From positions 2,872,001 to 2,936,000 of the forward strand of contig NC_134167.1 of assembly GCF_033958435.1 (NCBI RefSeq): 64,000 bases of DNA. The letters run 5' to 3'. The notes beneath the pieces are model-generated. The model had not been told where the DNA came from, did no database searches, and saw only the letters and a program-made list of their open reading frames with translations. The DNA comes from Carettochelys insculpta. Taxonomy: Eukaryota; Chordata; Testudines; Carettochelyidae. Position 1 is the first letter of the stretch; each line of letters begins with the position of its first letter. Shown one piece after another: positions 12,331 to 23,660 of this stretch. Position numbers and translations under genes: made by a program.

Positions 12331-13036
12331 TCAGAACTTCTCACTGGTAAAATGCATCACTTACAAATAGTGCATTGGTGCTATGCATGGGGGCGCTGGG
12401 GCTGGGGGAGAAGACAATCTCGCCTCCTGTGAATGAGAGCTTGAAGGATCAGTTCCCTGATGATAGTCCATTCTGGTGATTAAAGGACATACAATAAATT
12501 AAGAATGCTAGTATTCTGATTCTCAGATAGAATGCTATCATACACCGCCAGTATTTCTTATGCAGATCTTGTGTTTACATTAAGACTTCTGTGCACAAAA
12601 TAACAATGTGAAGGCTATTGAAGATGGCCTTCTGTTTCCTCTGTGATCACTTCTATTTGCTTCCGGACCTTTAATTAGAAATTGAATTGTCTACAGGAAG
12701 ATCTTGAGTGATACAAAATTTGATAATGGCTATACTCTTGGAAAGAAGTATACAATAGTCATTAAAGTAAGAAATTTGTGCTGTCTAGGAAGAAGACGAT
12801 ATCAAAATATGCATATAGGATTTATAGCAGACATCACAATCTGTATTAATTTCCATGGAGAATGCCCCATCCTTATCTCTTCCCTACTTCTAGCTATAAA
12901 AATGACTCAACTGAGATAATATAATTGTTTTCTATTAAGCCTAGGTTGGGACTGGAACTTTACTGCTGCCAGGGACCATATTCTGGTATAGTATATCTAG
13001 AATACATCACACAGAGATGCAACTTCAATAGAAGAC
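12331..13036. other. Non-coding stretch, no gene seen
   Basis: AT-rich sequence without a recognisable repeat or gene, lying between the SINE and the first 711-bp element. Confidence 0.4.
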
Positions 13037-13039
13037 ACT

Positions 13040-13750
13040 GGCTACGTCTACACGTGCACGCTACATCGAAATATCTTATTTCGCTGTAGCGACATCGAAA
13101 TAAGCTATTTTGATGAATAACGTCTACACGTCCTCCAGGGCTGGCAACGTCGACGTTCAACTTCGACGTTGGGCAGCACCACATCGAAATAGGTGCTGCG
13201 AGGGAACGTCTACACGCCAAAGTAGCACACATCGAAATAAGGGTGCCAGGAACAGCTGCAGACAGGGTCACAGGGCGGACTCAACAGCAAGCCGCTCCCT
13301 CAAAGGGCCCCTCCCAGACACAGTTGCACTAAACAACACAAGATCCACAGAGCCGACAACTGGTTGCAGACCCTGTGCCTGCAGCATGGATCCCCAGCTG
13401 CCGCAGCAGCAGCCAGAAGCCCTGGGCTAAGGGCTGCTGCACACAGTGACCATAGAGCCCCACAGGGGCTGGAGAGAGAGCATCTCTCAACCCCTCAGCT
13501 GATGGCCGCCATGGCGGACCCCGCTATTTCGATGTTGTGGGACGCGGATCGGCTACACGTGCCGTACTTTGATGTTCAACTTCGAAGTAGGGCGCTATTC
13601 CCATCCCCTCATGGGGTTAGCGACTTCGACGTCTCGCCGCCTAACGTCGATTTCAACTTCGAAATAGCGCCCAACACGTGTAGCCGTGACGGGTGCTATT
13701 TCGAAGTTGGCGCTGCTACTTCGAAGTAGCGTGCACGTGTAGACGCGGCC
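13040..13750 (+). mobile_element. 711-bp non-autonomous Harbinger-like element, copy 1
   Basis: The left end GGCTACGTCTACACGTGCAC (13040) and right end GTGTAGACGCGGCC (13750) are terminal inverted repeats. The flanks ACT (13037-13039) and ACT (13751-13753) form a 3-bp target duplication. The element is CpG-rich in an AT-rich setting. Its outer thirds carry many copies of TCTACACG, ATCGAAATA and TTCGAAGTAG, often in opposing orientations. The middle holds a GC-rich unique region including GCCGCCATGGCGG. It carries no transposase. It is in the opposite orientation to copies 2 and 3. Assignment to PIF/Harbinger rests on the 3-bp duplication and on end similarity to the transposase-bearing element at 1-1829. 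Confidence 0.9.
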
Positions 13751-14611
13751 ACTGTTGCATTTGAGAGCAGCTTGGCAGTTCAGCAAGATGAACACATCAA
13801 GGAACATAATATTTGATGTTTCCAATGTGTCTCCAGACAAAATAAACCAAAACACCATTTGATTGAAGATTTGTTCTTGATGAACTTCCTCAAAAATGTC
13901 TTTCCTTCTGCTGTGCATTTGATAACACAATTATGCCACCATCTTGGGTCTCTTCAGGCATAGGAATGAAGAAAAATCCCATCACTCATATTAAAGTATA
14001 GATTTTTTACCAGCAAGCCAGCCTGGAGAAATTTCTGCTTTTGTTATTATACATTCCAGGCACTACATCACTGCCTTTACGTTTCCTGAGCTGATAATTT
14101 TACTGCATGATACTCACACAAATAATGTTTACTCTTGTGCAGTACGTTTATTGGATTGAATTTAATGTTCCCTGCCTCCCTGTTAGCTTTAATTAGAGCT
14201 ATATATTAAATGTTCCTGATGTTTTACTGAGTTTTTAAAAACTTGTGGGGAAAATTAACAAGTTTATTCATTTGAGTTTTAGCTTATTTCTCATTACAGG
14301 CAACAAAAATCCAATTATAACTGCTTCCATAGATCAGTGACTCTGAAGGTGGAATATGCAATACTTCAGCCTGACGGAGATAATGAAAGCTGGTGATTCT
14401 TATTGTTCATGCTTTTCATTTGTCATATGGTGACCAGAGAGGAGGAAAAGTAAGAACATCCACATCAGTCAAACATTTATGAAGTTCTAGACTGGAATCC
14501 TTGTTGAAGTTCTTAAGTGAGCTGATGAATTAGCTTTACCATTGATGAACTTGTGTGCTCATCCACTGTCTTAGCCATAAGACACATGGGTTCCATCCTG
14601 GCTCTGCTACA

Positions 14612-14755
14612 GATGGGGCACAGATCAGCCACAGATGGGGAAATCAAGCACAGAGAGAATAAAAGAGAATGACTTGCCCATTGGCATACAGTTTGTGGCA
14701 GATCCAGGAGCTAAATACACGTCTTGATTTCCTAGCCACACATTCATCCTCTCTT
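14612..14755 (-). repeat. MIR/CORE-SINE-like fragment
   Basis: ACAGATGGGGAAATCAAGCA, AATGACTTGCCC and TGGCAGATCCAGGAGCTAAA give the reverse-strand order of the MIR core and tRNA-derived part, with a small local duplication of the CAGATGGGG motif at 14611-14642. Confidence 0.65.
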
Positions 14756-17038
14756 GATGCTGCAGCTAATCTAGAGATATGAAATGTCTAGTACTGTTTC
14801 TCAGACTCAGAAGGATCAGGTAGCTTGCATACCCAGCAAGCAAGAAAATCCCTTGTCCATTGAAATCAATGGAAAATCTTCCATTGCTTTCAGTGGGGCT
14901 TAGCTTTCACTCCCTGAATATTCAGTTTTCCATCTGAAGAGTCACCTGTGAGTACTACCCAATTCTTTCTGTGTCCAAAGAGAGCCACATCCTCTATTGA
15001 TCGAGGCTCCTGAGAAAATTTCTTGTCTGAACATTTATTCTGACTCCATTCTTTCAGGTACCAATAGTCAAAGTGTAAGTGGTGGCAGCCTCTTCTTCTC
15101 CCTTACATGGTATAACCATAATGTTGAAATATTCCCCATTATTATGAGGTTGTTAAGGGTAAGAGGCTATAAAACTCAACTTAGTTTTCATGTTTGAACC
15201 TCTAGACTGGCTACAGAAAACATAGTGCTTAATTTGTGCCAGAGCTTAGCCCCAGGACATCTTGACTGTTCATTGTCCTGCCACCTTTGGGCCTGGTGTA
15301 TCCATTATGAATATAAATAAAAAAGCTTTTGCCTCAGCACTTCTTGCATTAGAAATTAAGCCCAGAGATAATCTATTCAGCAGAGGATCCACTGGTGACA
15401 CTTTGGATGATAGAGCCAGACTTTATTTAAAAAGAAAAACAAACATGAATTAAACAAATAGGGATTCATTTACTGCTTAGGCAATACTACAATTATACTT
15501 TCACTCAAAGATGAAATGGTGTATCAGTCCACTGACATCCAAGAAGTACGGCCTTATAATCCAAGAACCAAATGCTACCCTTTCAACATTAATTTGAGCT
15601 CTCCTGCAATTTAGCAAAACTGCTCATTTTATAAGCGATTATAATGCAAATTAACCTGAAACTTACCATAATTAGATTTCCACCATTTTCTTACTGGCTT
15701 TTTACACATTATTTACATAACATCTGCTCCAATGTTTTCTCAATATAGATGGCATTTTAGAAGAACATTCACAAGTCACAAAATACTCATTTAAAAATTT
15801 TCCTCTAACCGAGTTATAACCAAAACATAATGACGATATAAGTCTCTTTGCTAGCTCTTACTTTCCAATAACAATTTGTCTCCAAATTATCTTCAACAAG
15901 TCTCACAGTAGCAACTTCAATTTGCCATATTCCTCCACACTTAGGTATTGAGCCTAAATTAGCCTAGCTTCTACTTACGTCTTAACCTAAACCATTTTAT
16001 AGGCTCTAGAAGGTTCACAGGCAGAACCTACAGCAGAGTTCCATGTGAGTCTGGGGCCTGTTCACAAGGAGCAACTTGCAGGATGGTGAGTTCAAACCCA
16101 GATCCTCCAATGAATTAAGATGCCTAATTCCACTGAAGTCAAATACCTTTGCCCTAAAACCAGGGTTTTAATGGCACACAGATGTATGTCACTCAATACT
16201 AAGCTCTGTATTTGTAGGTTCAGCATCTACATTCAGTTTAAGGGTTTTGGACATCAAGAAACATTTTGTTTTTCCTCCAGTGAAAAAATGGGGTCTTTTT
16301 TGAACTGTTTTCCTCATGTCAGGACTGCAGTACCTGGTGGGAGCTTTTAAAGGTAACATTTTACTTTGGTTGGGGATATAATTGTTTTCTACGAAATATC
16401 TGAATTGGATCTGTGCTCCTGAGATACTATGAAATGGGTCAGAATTATCTTTTGTCTTTTATTAATGGAGAAATGGAGGCTCTTGATTGAAAGTCTATTG
16501 AGCTCACTGTGAGTCTATAAAGGACAAATTTCTTGACTAGGCCAGAGAGAGCATCAGGGTTCCTGGATCCTTCAAAAAGAATCAGACCTGTAACCCACAC
16601 TGCATCTCTTCTGTCCATACTCCAGCCAGGGCTACCAACTTGCATTCCACTGAAGAAATGTCTTATTTCAGTCTCATTTGATTGTCTTGAGGGTTTTTTT
16701 TCCACAGCCATTTTCCCTTTCAGAGATTTTTCCTTTTATTGTCATTCAACGCAGGTAATAGTGCTTCCTGACAGAAACAGACCAGGGATGGTATGTGCAT
16801 TTTGCTCAGGTTGGCCAATTTCAAAGTAATTGGGCACTTAAATCAGTTAGTTTGAAAGCTGTATTAAAATCTTTGCCATAAGGATTGTTCCAGCTAAAGC
16901 CAGAACCTCAGATGATTACTTGAAACAGAAATGTGTTGCTGCAAAGGGGTCAGCAGATAACAATATTGACCAGCAAGACAGCATGAAGTATAGCCCTGAT
17001 CATAGGCATTGGTCATGGAATAGTGATTTTGGCCACAC
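14756..17038. other. Non-coding stretch, no gene seen
   Basis: AT-rich sequence without a recognised gene or repeat family. CTTGTCCATTGAAATCAATG (14851-14870), then GAAAATCTTCCATTGCTTTC, is a small relict of the palindromic repeat class seen at 7718. Confidence 0.4.
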
Positions 17039-17041
17039 AAT

Positions 17042-17477
17042 AGCTATGTCTACATTACTGAGGTTTTTTGAAAAAGCTGAGGTTCTTTCGAAAAATCTCA
17101 TGGAACATAGACACACAAAATGCGTTCTTTCAATACTAAATTGGATGAATGTGGTACATTTTTCAGCAGCCCTCTTCCGCTCCCAAATGAGGAAGAATGC
17201 CTTTTTCTTAAAGATTCTTTCAGAAAAAAATGTGATGCCCTGAGGGCCCTTTTTTTGAAAGAACAGTCCACCCTAGCACCGGATTTTTGAATCTGTGGCA
17301 TTTCCTGGCCAATTCTTTCGAAAGAGTGCCCAGGGTATGACTACTCTCTATCGAAAGAGTGGACTGATTTTTTGATCTGCCTTTTTGTGTGTGATTGAGA
17401 TCTTTCGAAAGAAGATTTTTTGTAAGGATCCTCTGAAAGAACTTTTTTCAAAGGACCGCTGTAGTGTAGACATAGCC
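17042..17477. mobile_element. 436-bp GTCTACA-ended MITE
   Basis: The left end AGCTATGTCTACATTACTGA and right end CTGTAGTGTAGACATAGCC form terminal inverted repeats. AAT at 17039-17041 and AAT at 17478-17480 form a 3-bp target duplication. The interior repeats TTCTTTCGAAA-type motifs in both orientations (for example around 17090, 17318, 17353 and 17403), giving a partly self-complementary structure. No coding capacity. The ends and duplication length place it with the PIF/Harbinger-like elements, but its interior differs from the 711-bp family. Confidence 0.85.
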
Positions 17478-18176
17478 AATGTGAGACATCTTAAAGAGGC
17501 TTGATTTTTTTCAGAGCACTGAGCCACCATTTCTCCGAAAAGCAAGCACCTTTAAAGCATTTGATATTGGAAACCCACAATAACTGGTCATTTTTGAAAA
17601 TACTTGCCTTTATCTATCTCTCAAGAATGAGACCAGTGATTCACTTTGGGCTCAGTTCCAGTGTGGAGGATTTTTACTATGGGTCAGAACCAGAATAAAT
17701 GTAGTCTCTAAACAGCAGCAGATTCACCTGATTCCTGCTTTCATTATAGCTTTCACTGTTGCCAACCTCAGTGGAACTGTATCAAAGCCTAATTATGAAT
17801 GTCATGTCCGATTTTCACCTGTGTAGCTATATCCCTAAAATGCTCTGAAGCCAGGCTGCTGAAAGTTAGCAAGAGTGATGTCTGCAGCATCTCCATCAGA
17901 AAGCTCACGTGCTCCTTTATGAATTAAATGAATAGCTACTTTTAAAATATTTAAACAATTAATCATCCAAACTGAATTTAAAGCTGTCTAAGCCTTTTTA
18001 TTGTGTGTGTGTGCGTGCCCATGCTCCCATGCTACATGGAATTCGGCCCTGGTAAACCTCTTAATCTAAAGGCAGGGAGTGCAGTTGGTGTGTGCACAAC
18101 CTGTTGGTCTAGCACATATGTATTTTATGCTTATCTGAATACATGTATGTGTACTGGTGCTGGTAAACTGCTGTAG

Positions 18177-18760
18177 TTATAACAAATGAGCTTCCTTGGA
18201 TGTAGGTAGTCCGTCGTGTCCAACCATGATGTCTTGAGCTTGCACAGGCTCATCGGTTGTGGACTCACATGTGGCTAAGGAGTCCAAGCTTTGAATAGCA
18301 TGGGTGTTCACAGTGGGGACAAGGGAATTGTCCTGGCTCTGTTGGTGAGGTTGCTGCTGTTGCTTTCTTCCTCTCATAAGCATCAATGAGGAGTACACAT
18401 TGCTGCTTTTCAAAATTGCCATATGTGTGTCGTACGAGAGCACGCCAGCCTGTTCGGTCTTTTTCATGCTGCTCTAGCTGATCTGGTTTTAAACCAGCAT
18501 GAGCAATGTTGGCCTTCATGCAGTCTTTATACCTTTTGTGAGGCCTGCTTGATTCCTTTTGCCCTGGGAGAGCTCACCACAGAGAAGTTGCTTAGGGATT
18601 CTTGACTCCTCCATCTATATGACTTGCCCTGTCTAGCGAAGCTCAACTTTCAGGACTTCCAGGTTCGTAACTGTGTCCTGCCATCGAATGTGCAGTATTG
18701 ACCTCAGGCAGCGTGTGTGGAAGCGCTCCAGCAGTTTTATATGTTTTCTGTTATATGAGC
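18177..18760 (-). pseudogene. C-terminal end of a non-LTR retrotransposon ORF2
   Basis: Read on the minus strand, the region gives blocks in the order LERFHTRCLRSILHIRWQD (about 18735-18679), then KANIAHAGLKPDQLEQ and DRTGWRALVRHTYGNFE, then CPHCEHPCYSKLGLLSHM ending near 18265. This order of an HTRCLR..I..I.WQD block, a DR.GWR block and a terminal CPxC...C...H zinc-finger-like motif is that of the C-terminal part of some LINE reverse transcriptase proteins, downstream of the polymerase. Stops and frame changes between the blocks show it is dead. I do not assign the clade firmly; RTE-like is a guess. The polymerase and endonuclease parts are missing. Confidence 0.65.
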
Positions 18761-21269
18761 TTTATTACCATCAGGACAAAGGGCATTTCACAAATGTATT
18801 TTTAATCGAAATATCTTTTTCTTTTAGGAAAGGAAAAGATGGAAATAAAAATATTTAAAATAAAGGTAAAAGATCCCATTCTATTTTTAAATGTACTCTG
18901 TTTCATGGAGGTTCCTTTATTCCATGCTGCAAGTGTATAGAAGCCTGAAAGCAGATTTATAACCTTTTGTATAGAAATGGAAAGGCTGTGATGGAAAGAA
19001 AAAAAAAAAGCCTGGAGAAGGTAGAGAGGCTGCTATGGGTAATAATGGATTTGTTTGAGTGATAATGGGATTGAAGCATTATTATTGTTCATGGGTGTCA
19101 TTATGCCTAATATTGAAAAACATGTTCTTAAATGTACAAAGCAAAAAAAGTGAAAAAAATAATTATTATCTGAAGAGGTTATTTTGATCCATTTTATTTT
19201 CTGTGGGGAAAAACTCATTCTAGAGAAGCTAATAAGGGATTGGAAAAGCTGAGCCATCATTTTTTTCACATGGTTCCTTCAATTTACCAATATATCTGCC
19301 CAGCTGTGTCTTTGTGCAGTCATGCTAAGGAACAAACCGTTCTTTTGATACATGGGTCCAAACAAAAATAATATTCAGATTTATAATAGTAAAAATTAAA
19401 ACCAAAACATGAGTTTGGGGAAGGGGTATAAACTCTGATGCTTGAGTTTAAGTCAATTTCTGATTAATTTGGGTTAGGAAGAAAATTTCCCTGGGGAAAG
19501 GTTATTCTAAAACTGCCTTCTGCAGGGTTTCTTGCACCTTTCTGGGAAGTAGCTGGTACTGGCCACAGTAAGAGACAAAACACTGGGCTGGCTGAACACA
19601 GCAGCCTGAACTAGTGTGGTAATTCCTATGTTCAAATTCTGATGTCCTTTCTTAGACAAGTTCCACTGACACCTTTTAATACTCTGTTCCTCGTCATTAA
19701 GTAGTCTAACTTCTACTATTATCTGTAACATTGGTGTATATTATACAGCCACATCTCAGGCTAGTCCACACAGGATATGAGACTGCTGCAGGATTCAGGG
19801 GGAAGAACTTTTTCTTTAGCTCAAGTGATTGTACTTTTAGTGCTGGAAATCCCAGTTCAATGCTCAGTGATAGCCCAAGGTGTAATTGTCGAACCATAAG
19901 CATAACTAGCAGGAGAAAACAGTAATGCTACAGTTCTTTAGAGTTATCAGTTTGCTGCAATTTTGCCATTTTTTCTGTTCTGGTAGCTGCAGAACAGCAT
20001 AATATTTCTACACAAGCAATACCTACATGCCATAACATGAAATACCTCCAACTGGATTGCACAAATAGGTATTCCTTTCATGCACTTATCTATGCTAGCT
20101 CTATATTTTCCTGCACAAATATTCATGGGTGTCCACTTTCCATGAAGATTTACCAATTATTACAGACTATTGCCTTTTGGTGATAGAGCATTTTTATGGC
20201 AAATACTTCAAACTGCTAAATTTTCATTGGCACGTCTATAATTATGGTGTGTGCTTTTTTTTTTTTTTTTTTTTTTTTAAGAATTTGATGTGGAGCTTTG
20301 GTACTGTTGTAGGCAACAGGCATCTTTTGTTGTATTGTATTCTCCTACATTTTACTTCATGTGAGGAATTTTGAACTTGGTGCCTCATCCTGCAAACTCT
20401 CTCTTGCTTCACCTTACTCCTTAGTCATGTGTAAAAGTTGAGTGACCTATGTAAGGACTACTCATATGGCTGAAGGATCAGACCTTAAACTTTGAATTAT
20501 TTTTCTATATGGCCAGAAATTAATTATCTGACAGAACTTGGCTTCAGGAGCTGATGAACATTCCTGTGCAATTCTAACCAAGGTTTAAGTATGTGTGTGC
20601 TAAAGATGAGATGGGCATTGCAATGATGGCTATTCTCAGGTGCTGGATAGTCCCTCTGAGACTGTTGACAGCTGGTATAGACAAGAGTTGTCCTTGGGCT
20701 GCTCTAAGTTATGCCAAGACCAAGACAAAGAGAATAAGGGAGCTGTAGAGAGTTCTCTGACATTCCTTGTCCCCCTACTATGCTGAGTCATTCTTAGCCA
20801 CAGCAGAAAATCTAGCCTATTCCTGCTATGTTGTTCTCTGAGACTCTCAACTTAGTAGATCAATTAACAGAGCTTGTCACTTTTTTGTACAAAGGCACAG
20901 GGTACCCATGACTCCTGGCTCAGCCTTAGTAATGGTGGCATATTGCTGACTACAGTAACAGTGCAAAGCAGAACTCCACACATGAATCCCCAACACCTAC
21001 CTCAGACTTTGAGAACTTCAGATACAAATTTGACTCTCTTACCTGGGACACACCTATACTAGAAATATCTTTACCGTGGTATATTGCATTTCTGGTCGGG
21101 ATGCAAACCAGTGCCCCAAAAGAAAGTTCTGAATGAAAATGGGAACAAATGAACGAAACAAAGTAACTAAATGTCAGATCATTTTTCAAAAATATTCCTG
21201 TTTTTTCATATTTTGCTATCAGCTGCAAATTCCTGGAGGCACATTAGAAAAGGTATTTGGGCACTAAAA
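18761..21269. other. Non-coding stretch, no gene seen
   Basis: No gene recognised. A 24-base T run lies at 20255-20278. The text at 20380-20480 (CATCCTGCAAACTCT ... TACTCATATGGCTGAAGGAT) resembles an old palindromic reptile repeat but is too diverged to delimit. Confidence 0.4.
20255..20278. repeat. Poly(T) tract
   Basis: An uninterrupted run of 24 T followed by AAGAA. No retroelement body is recognisable next to it. Confidence 0.9.
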
Positions 21270-21578
21270 TGTACAGATAGACTCTTTGCAGGATTTTCAA
21301 AAACACTGAAGCAGGTTAGGTGCCCAACTCTCATTGACTTGAAAGAGGGGGAGGATGAAAATTTCAAAAGTGCTTATGTGACCGAGGTTCCTAAGTCCCA
21401 TTTTCAGACATGTTCTGTACAGTTGGGGACAAGAATTAAAGATATTTATGTGCCTAAAAATGGAGATAGGTGCCTAGTGGGATCTTCAGAAGTACTTATG
21501 CTTAATTCCATTGGAATCCCACTACATATCTGCATACTTAGGTGCCTAAATGCTTTGAAAATCTGGATTTGTCCATAA
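21270..21578. repeat. Old palindromic interspersed repeat
   Basis: Repeated phrases of one family occur in both orientations: GGATTTTCAAAAACACTGA, TTAGGTGCCCAACTCTCATT, TTTCAAAAGTGCTTATGTGA, AGGTGCCTAGTGGGATCTTC, CCATTGGAATCCCACTACAT and TTAGGTGCCTAAATGCTTTG. They keep a 135-codon frame (21171-21578) open by chance; the translation has no recognisable domain. The same vocabulary occurs at 7718 and 26430. Confidence 0.55.
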
Positions 21579-22682
21579 GGGATCAGAGCTCTCCACTTTC
21601 ACACTTCATAAAATTCCTTCATAGTTTTGTTGCATGAATTAAAAAGCAGGGACTGAACACTGAGCATCCTACTCACCCCTGCATACAAAAACCCTGAACA
21701 AGGTTTTATTTGTATTCTGCTGCATTGCAAAAGCCAGGATCCTGATTCATCTTTCCCCCAAGACATACTCCCCTGTGGCATGAGGCATGTATTTAACACA
21801 ACCTGCTGTCTCTTCAAAATTAACAAGAAGGCCCAACCGGCTGTGTGAGTGGGTATTAATATGCATGACAAGTAATGTGGGAGACAGATAATTAATGGCT
21901 AAAGTAGTCCAGGAAAGCAATGAATAATAATCACGCATTGTGCTTCCTGTGGCTGACCCATGGGCCCCAGGTCTCTTGGGTTTCTGTTGATGGTTGCAGT
22001 TAGGTCTCTGCCCCTTACAATTTTATGCCCTGAGATGACCCCAAAGAGCAAACTGTGTAATGATCAGTAATTAATAGTTAGCACCTAAAACATGAGCAGC
22101 TTCAAAGTACAATGTAAACATCAACTTATATAGCCCTCAGACTCCCTGCTAATGGCTATGCTCTCCCTGACATGCAGGGGAGCAGGATTGGACACTTAAA
22201 GACCAGCGTGAATTTTTATACCCTAACAATAAAAGGACACATCAGGAGATACCCTTGTGTATCTATGCAGACACACTCCCACTGTAGCAGGACCTGCTTG
22301 GCTTGCGTTCTGGGATTGCTCGATCCACACACAGGCAGCAAGAGGTTGAAAAGAAGGCAGTGAGGAAGAGAAAGTGGGGTCACTGGTGCACTCTCCTTCA
22401 CATCTGATTATGGGCTCAGCTGTCATGCTGTAGATCAGGCTGCTCTCAAGGGCAGCTTAGCTTCACAGCTCCCCTACACAGGGCTGTGGCACAAACAGAA
22501 AAAGCATTGTCCAACCCTTGCATATTTCAATGTATGTGTACTACGGATTTACTGACAGAGAAGGTTCCTCACCTATGCTTGTGTCTGTCAGCTGGAGGAG
22601 CATGCAAAAGAGGGGCGGCTGGAAAAATCCTTTCATTGACCACTACTCAAGGAGAGGGCCTAGAGAACGTTCGCTAAGAAGA
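21579..22682. other. Non-coding stretch, no gene seen
   Basis: No recognised gene or repeat. Short overlapping frames on the minus strand around 22216-22426 have no family resemblance. Confidence 0.4.
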
Positions 22683-22815
22683 ACAGTAGTGTAGATGCGG
22701 CTCTTTCTAAAGTAAACCCCATCTTTGAAAGAACCCTTCTTCCTTAAAAAAAATAGGAAGAAGGGTTCTTTCAAAGACGGGAATTACTTTTGAAAGGTGC
22801 ATCTACAATGCTTTT
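22683..22815. mobile_element. Foldback MITE with 22-bp perfect hairpin core
   Basis: The core arms 22723-22744 (CTTTGAAAGAACCC...) and 22755-22776 are perfect 22-bp reverse complements around a 10-base T-A8-T loop. The pairing extends outward with mismatches: TCTTTCTAAAGTAA on the left matches TTACTTTTGAAAG on the right, and AGTGTAGATGC matches GCATCTACAATGC at the outer ends. It carries the GTAGA motif of the window's DNA transposons. A further GAATGCTAGTGTAGACATGC motif at 23017-23036 may be the true right end of a larger element, with the SINE at 22831-22992 inserted in it. Confidence 0.7.
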
Positions 22816-22830
22816 GGAGATATGGAGACA

Positions 22831-22992
22831 TACATCTCCTAGGACTGGAAGGGACCTCTGGAGGTCATATAGTTCAATCCTCTACCCTCTTGCTGGGACC
22901 AAGCACCATCCCTGACATCTATTTGCCACAATCCCTAAATGGCCTCCTCAAGGATTGAACTCACAGTACTGGGTTTAGCAGGCCAATGCTCA
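22831..22992 (-). mobile_element. CryI-type tRNA-derived SINE with CR1-like tail
   Basis: On the minus strand it starts at about 22992 with AGTGGTTTGAGCATTGGCCT, the tRNA-derived head lacking the first bases of the A box. GCTAAACCCAGTACTGTGAG and TTCAATCCTTGAGG (B box) follow. The tail TGACCTCCAGAGGTCCCTTC then CAGTCC matches the 3' end of CR1. This head-and-tail combination is that of the tortoise Pol III (CryI) SINE, which I recall as turtle-specific and which uses CR1 machinery. It is the best single hint that the host is a turtle. Confidence 0.8.
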
Positions 22993-23036
22993 AACCACTT
23001 CTTCTTTTGAAAGAAGAATGCTAGTGTAGACATGCT

Positions 23037-23657
23037 TAAGAGCCCTATGACAGCTAGAGCCTTGCTCACGCACTAAGCAGTCTCCCGCATAGGAAGGATC
23101 CAGAGTTCCTTCTTCCAGGTACACGAGCACCCTCTGTCTTTGTTTTTCTCACATTGCACCTCATTCTCTCAAGCTCTTCTGCGAAATCAAAGCCTGCCAG
23201 ACACTGGGCTTTTTTTTTTTTTAATTTCTGGATCAAGTTGTGCTTACACAACAGCCTGGCATTTCTATTCTCTTCTGTGAAAGTGAGAGACCCTGCGAAC
23301 ATGTGATATAAAAAACAAATAGGGAGGAGCTCTAAATCAATTATGAGTCAGGTGGATCCGGAGACTACAATGTATCACTGAGTAATTAATGCACCCACCT
23401 GCTTTGCAACAGAGGGAGCAACTGCCAGCGAATTGATTAGATGTCTCTCTCCACTGCAGAAATGAGACAACCAGAGCTAATAGCTGCTGTGGTGTAGGAA
23501 AAAGAGGGGCAGGACCTGGCTGCACGCACCATGCTTGGCCCTCGGATGTGTGTGTGACAGCTGATCTGCTTTTTGTGATTCTCTGCTATGCACATAGCTT
23601 TGTGAGGGGGTGGATCCTCAGAATCAAGCTTCACTTTCGCCTTTACTCCCCTTTCAA
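23037..23657. other. Non-coding stretch, no gene seen
   Basis: No gene or named repeat; a T run at 23211-23222 is the only simple-sequence feature. Confidence 0.4.
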
Positions 23658-23660
23658 TAT

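Noticed and set aside
13110..13430. Short Gln/Pro peptide from ATG at 13386 (MDPQLPQQQPEALG) as a gene
   Set aside because: Only 14 codons inside a MITE, with no conserved context beyond shared element descent.
13040..13750. CpG island promoter of a host gene
   Set aside because: The CpG-rich block has transposon ends and a target duplication, and the same sequence recurs twice more in the window.
21171..21578. 135-codon plus-strand frame
   Set aside because: It lies in the old palindromic repeat, and its translation simply reflects repeat words.
22930..22992. tRNA gene on the minus strand
   Set aside because: The tRNA-like head has a truncated A box and runs into a CR1-like tail, so it is a SINE rather than a tRNA gene.
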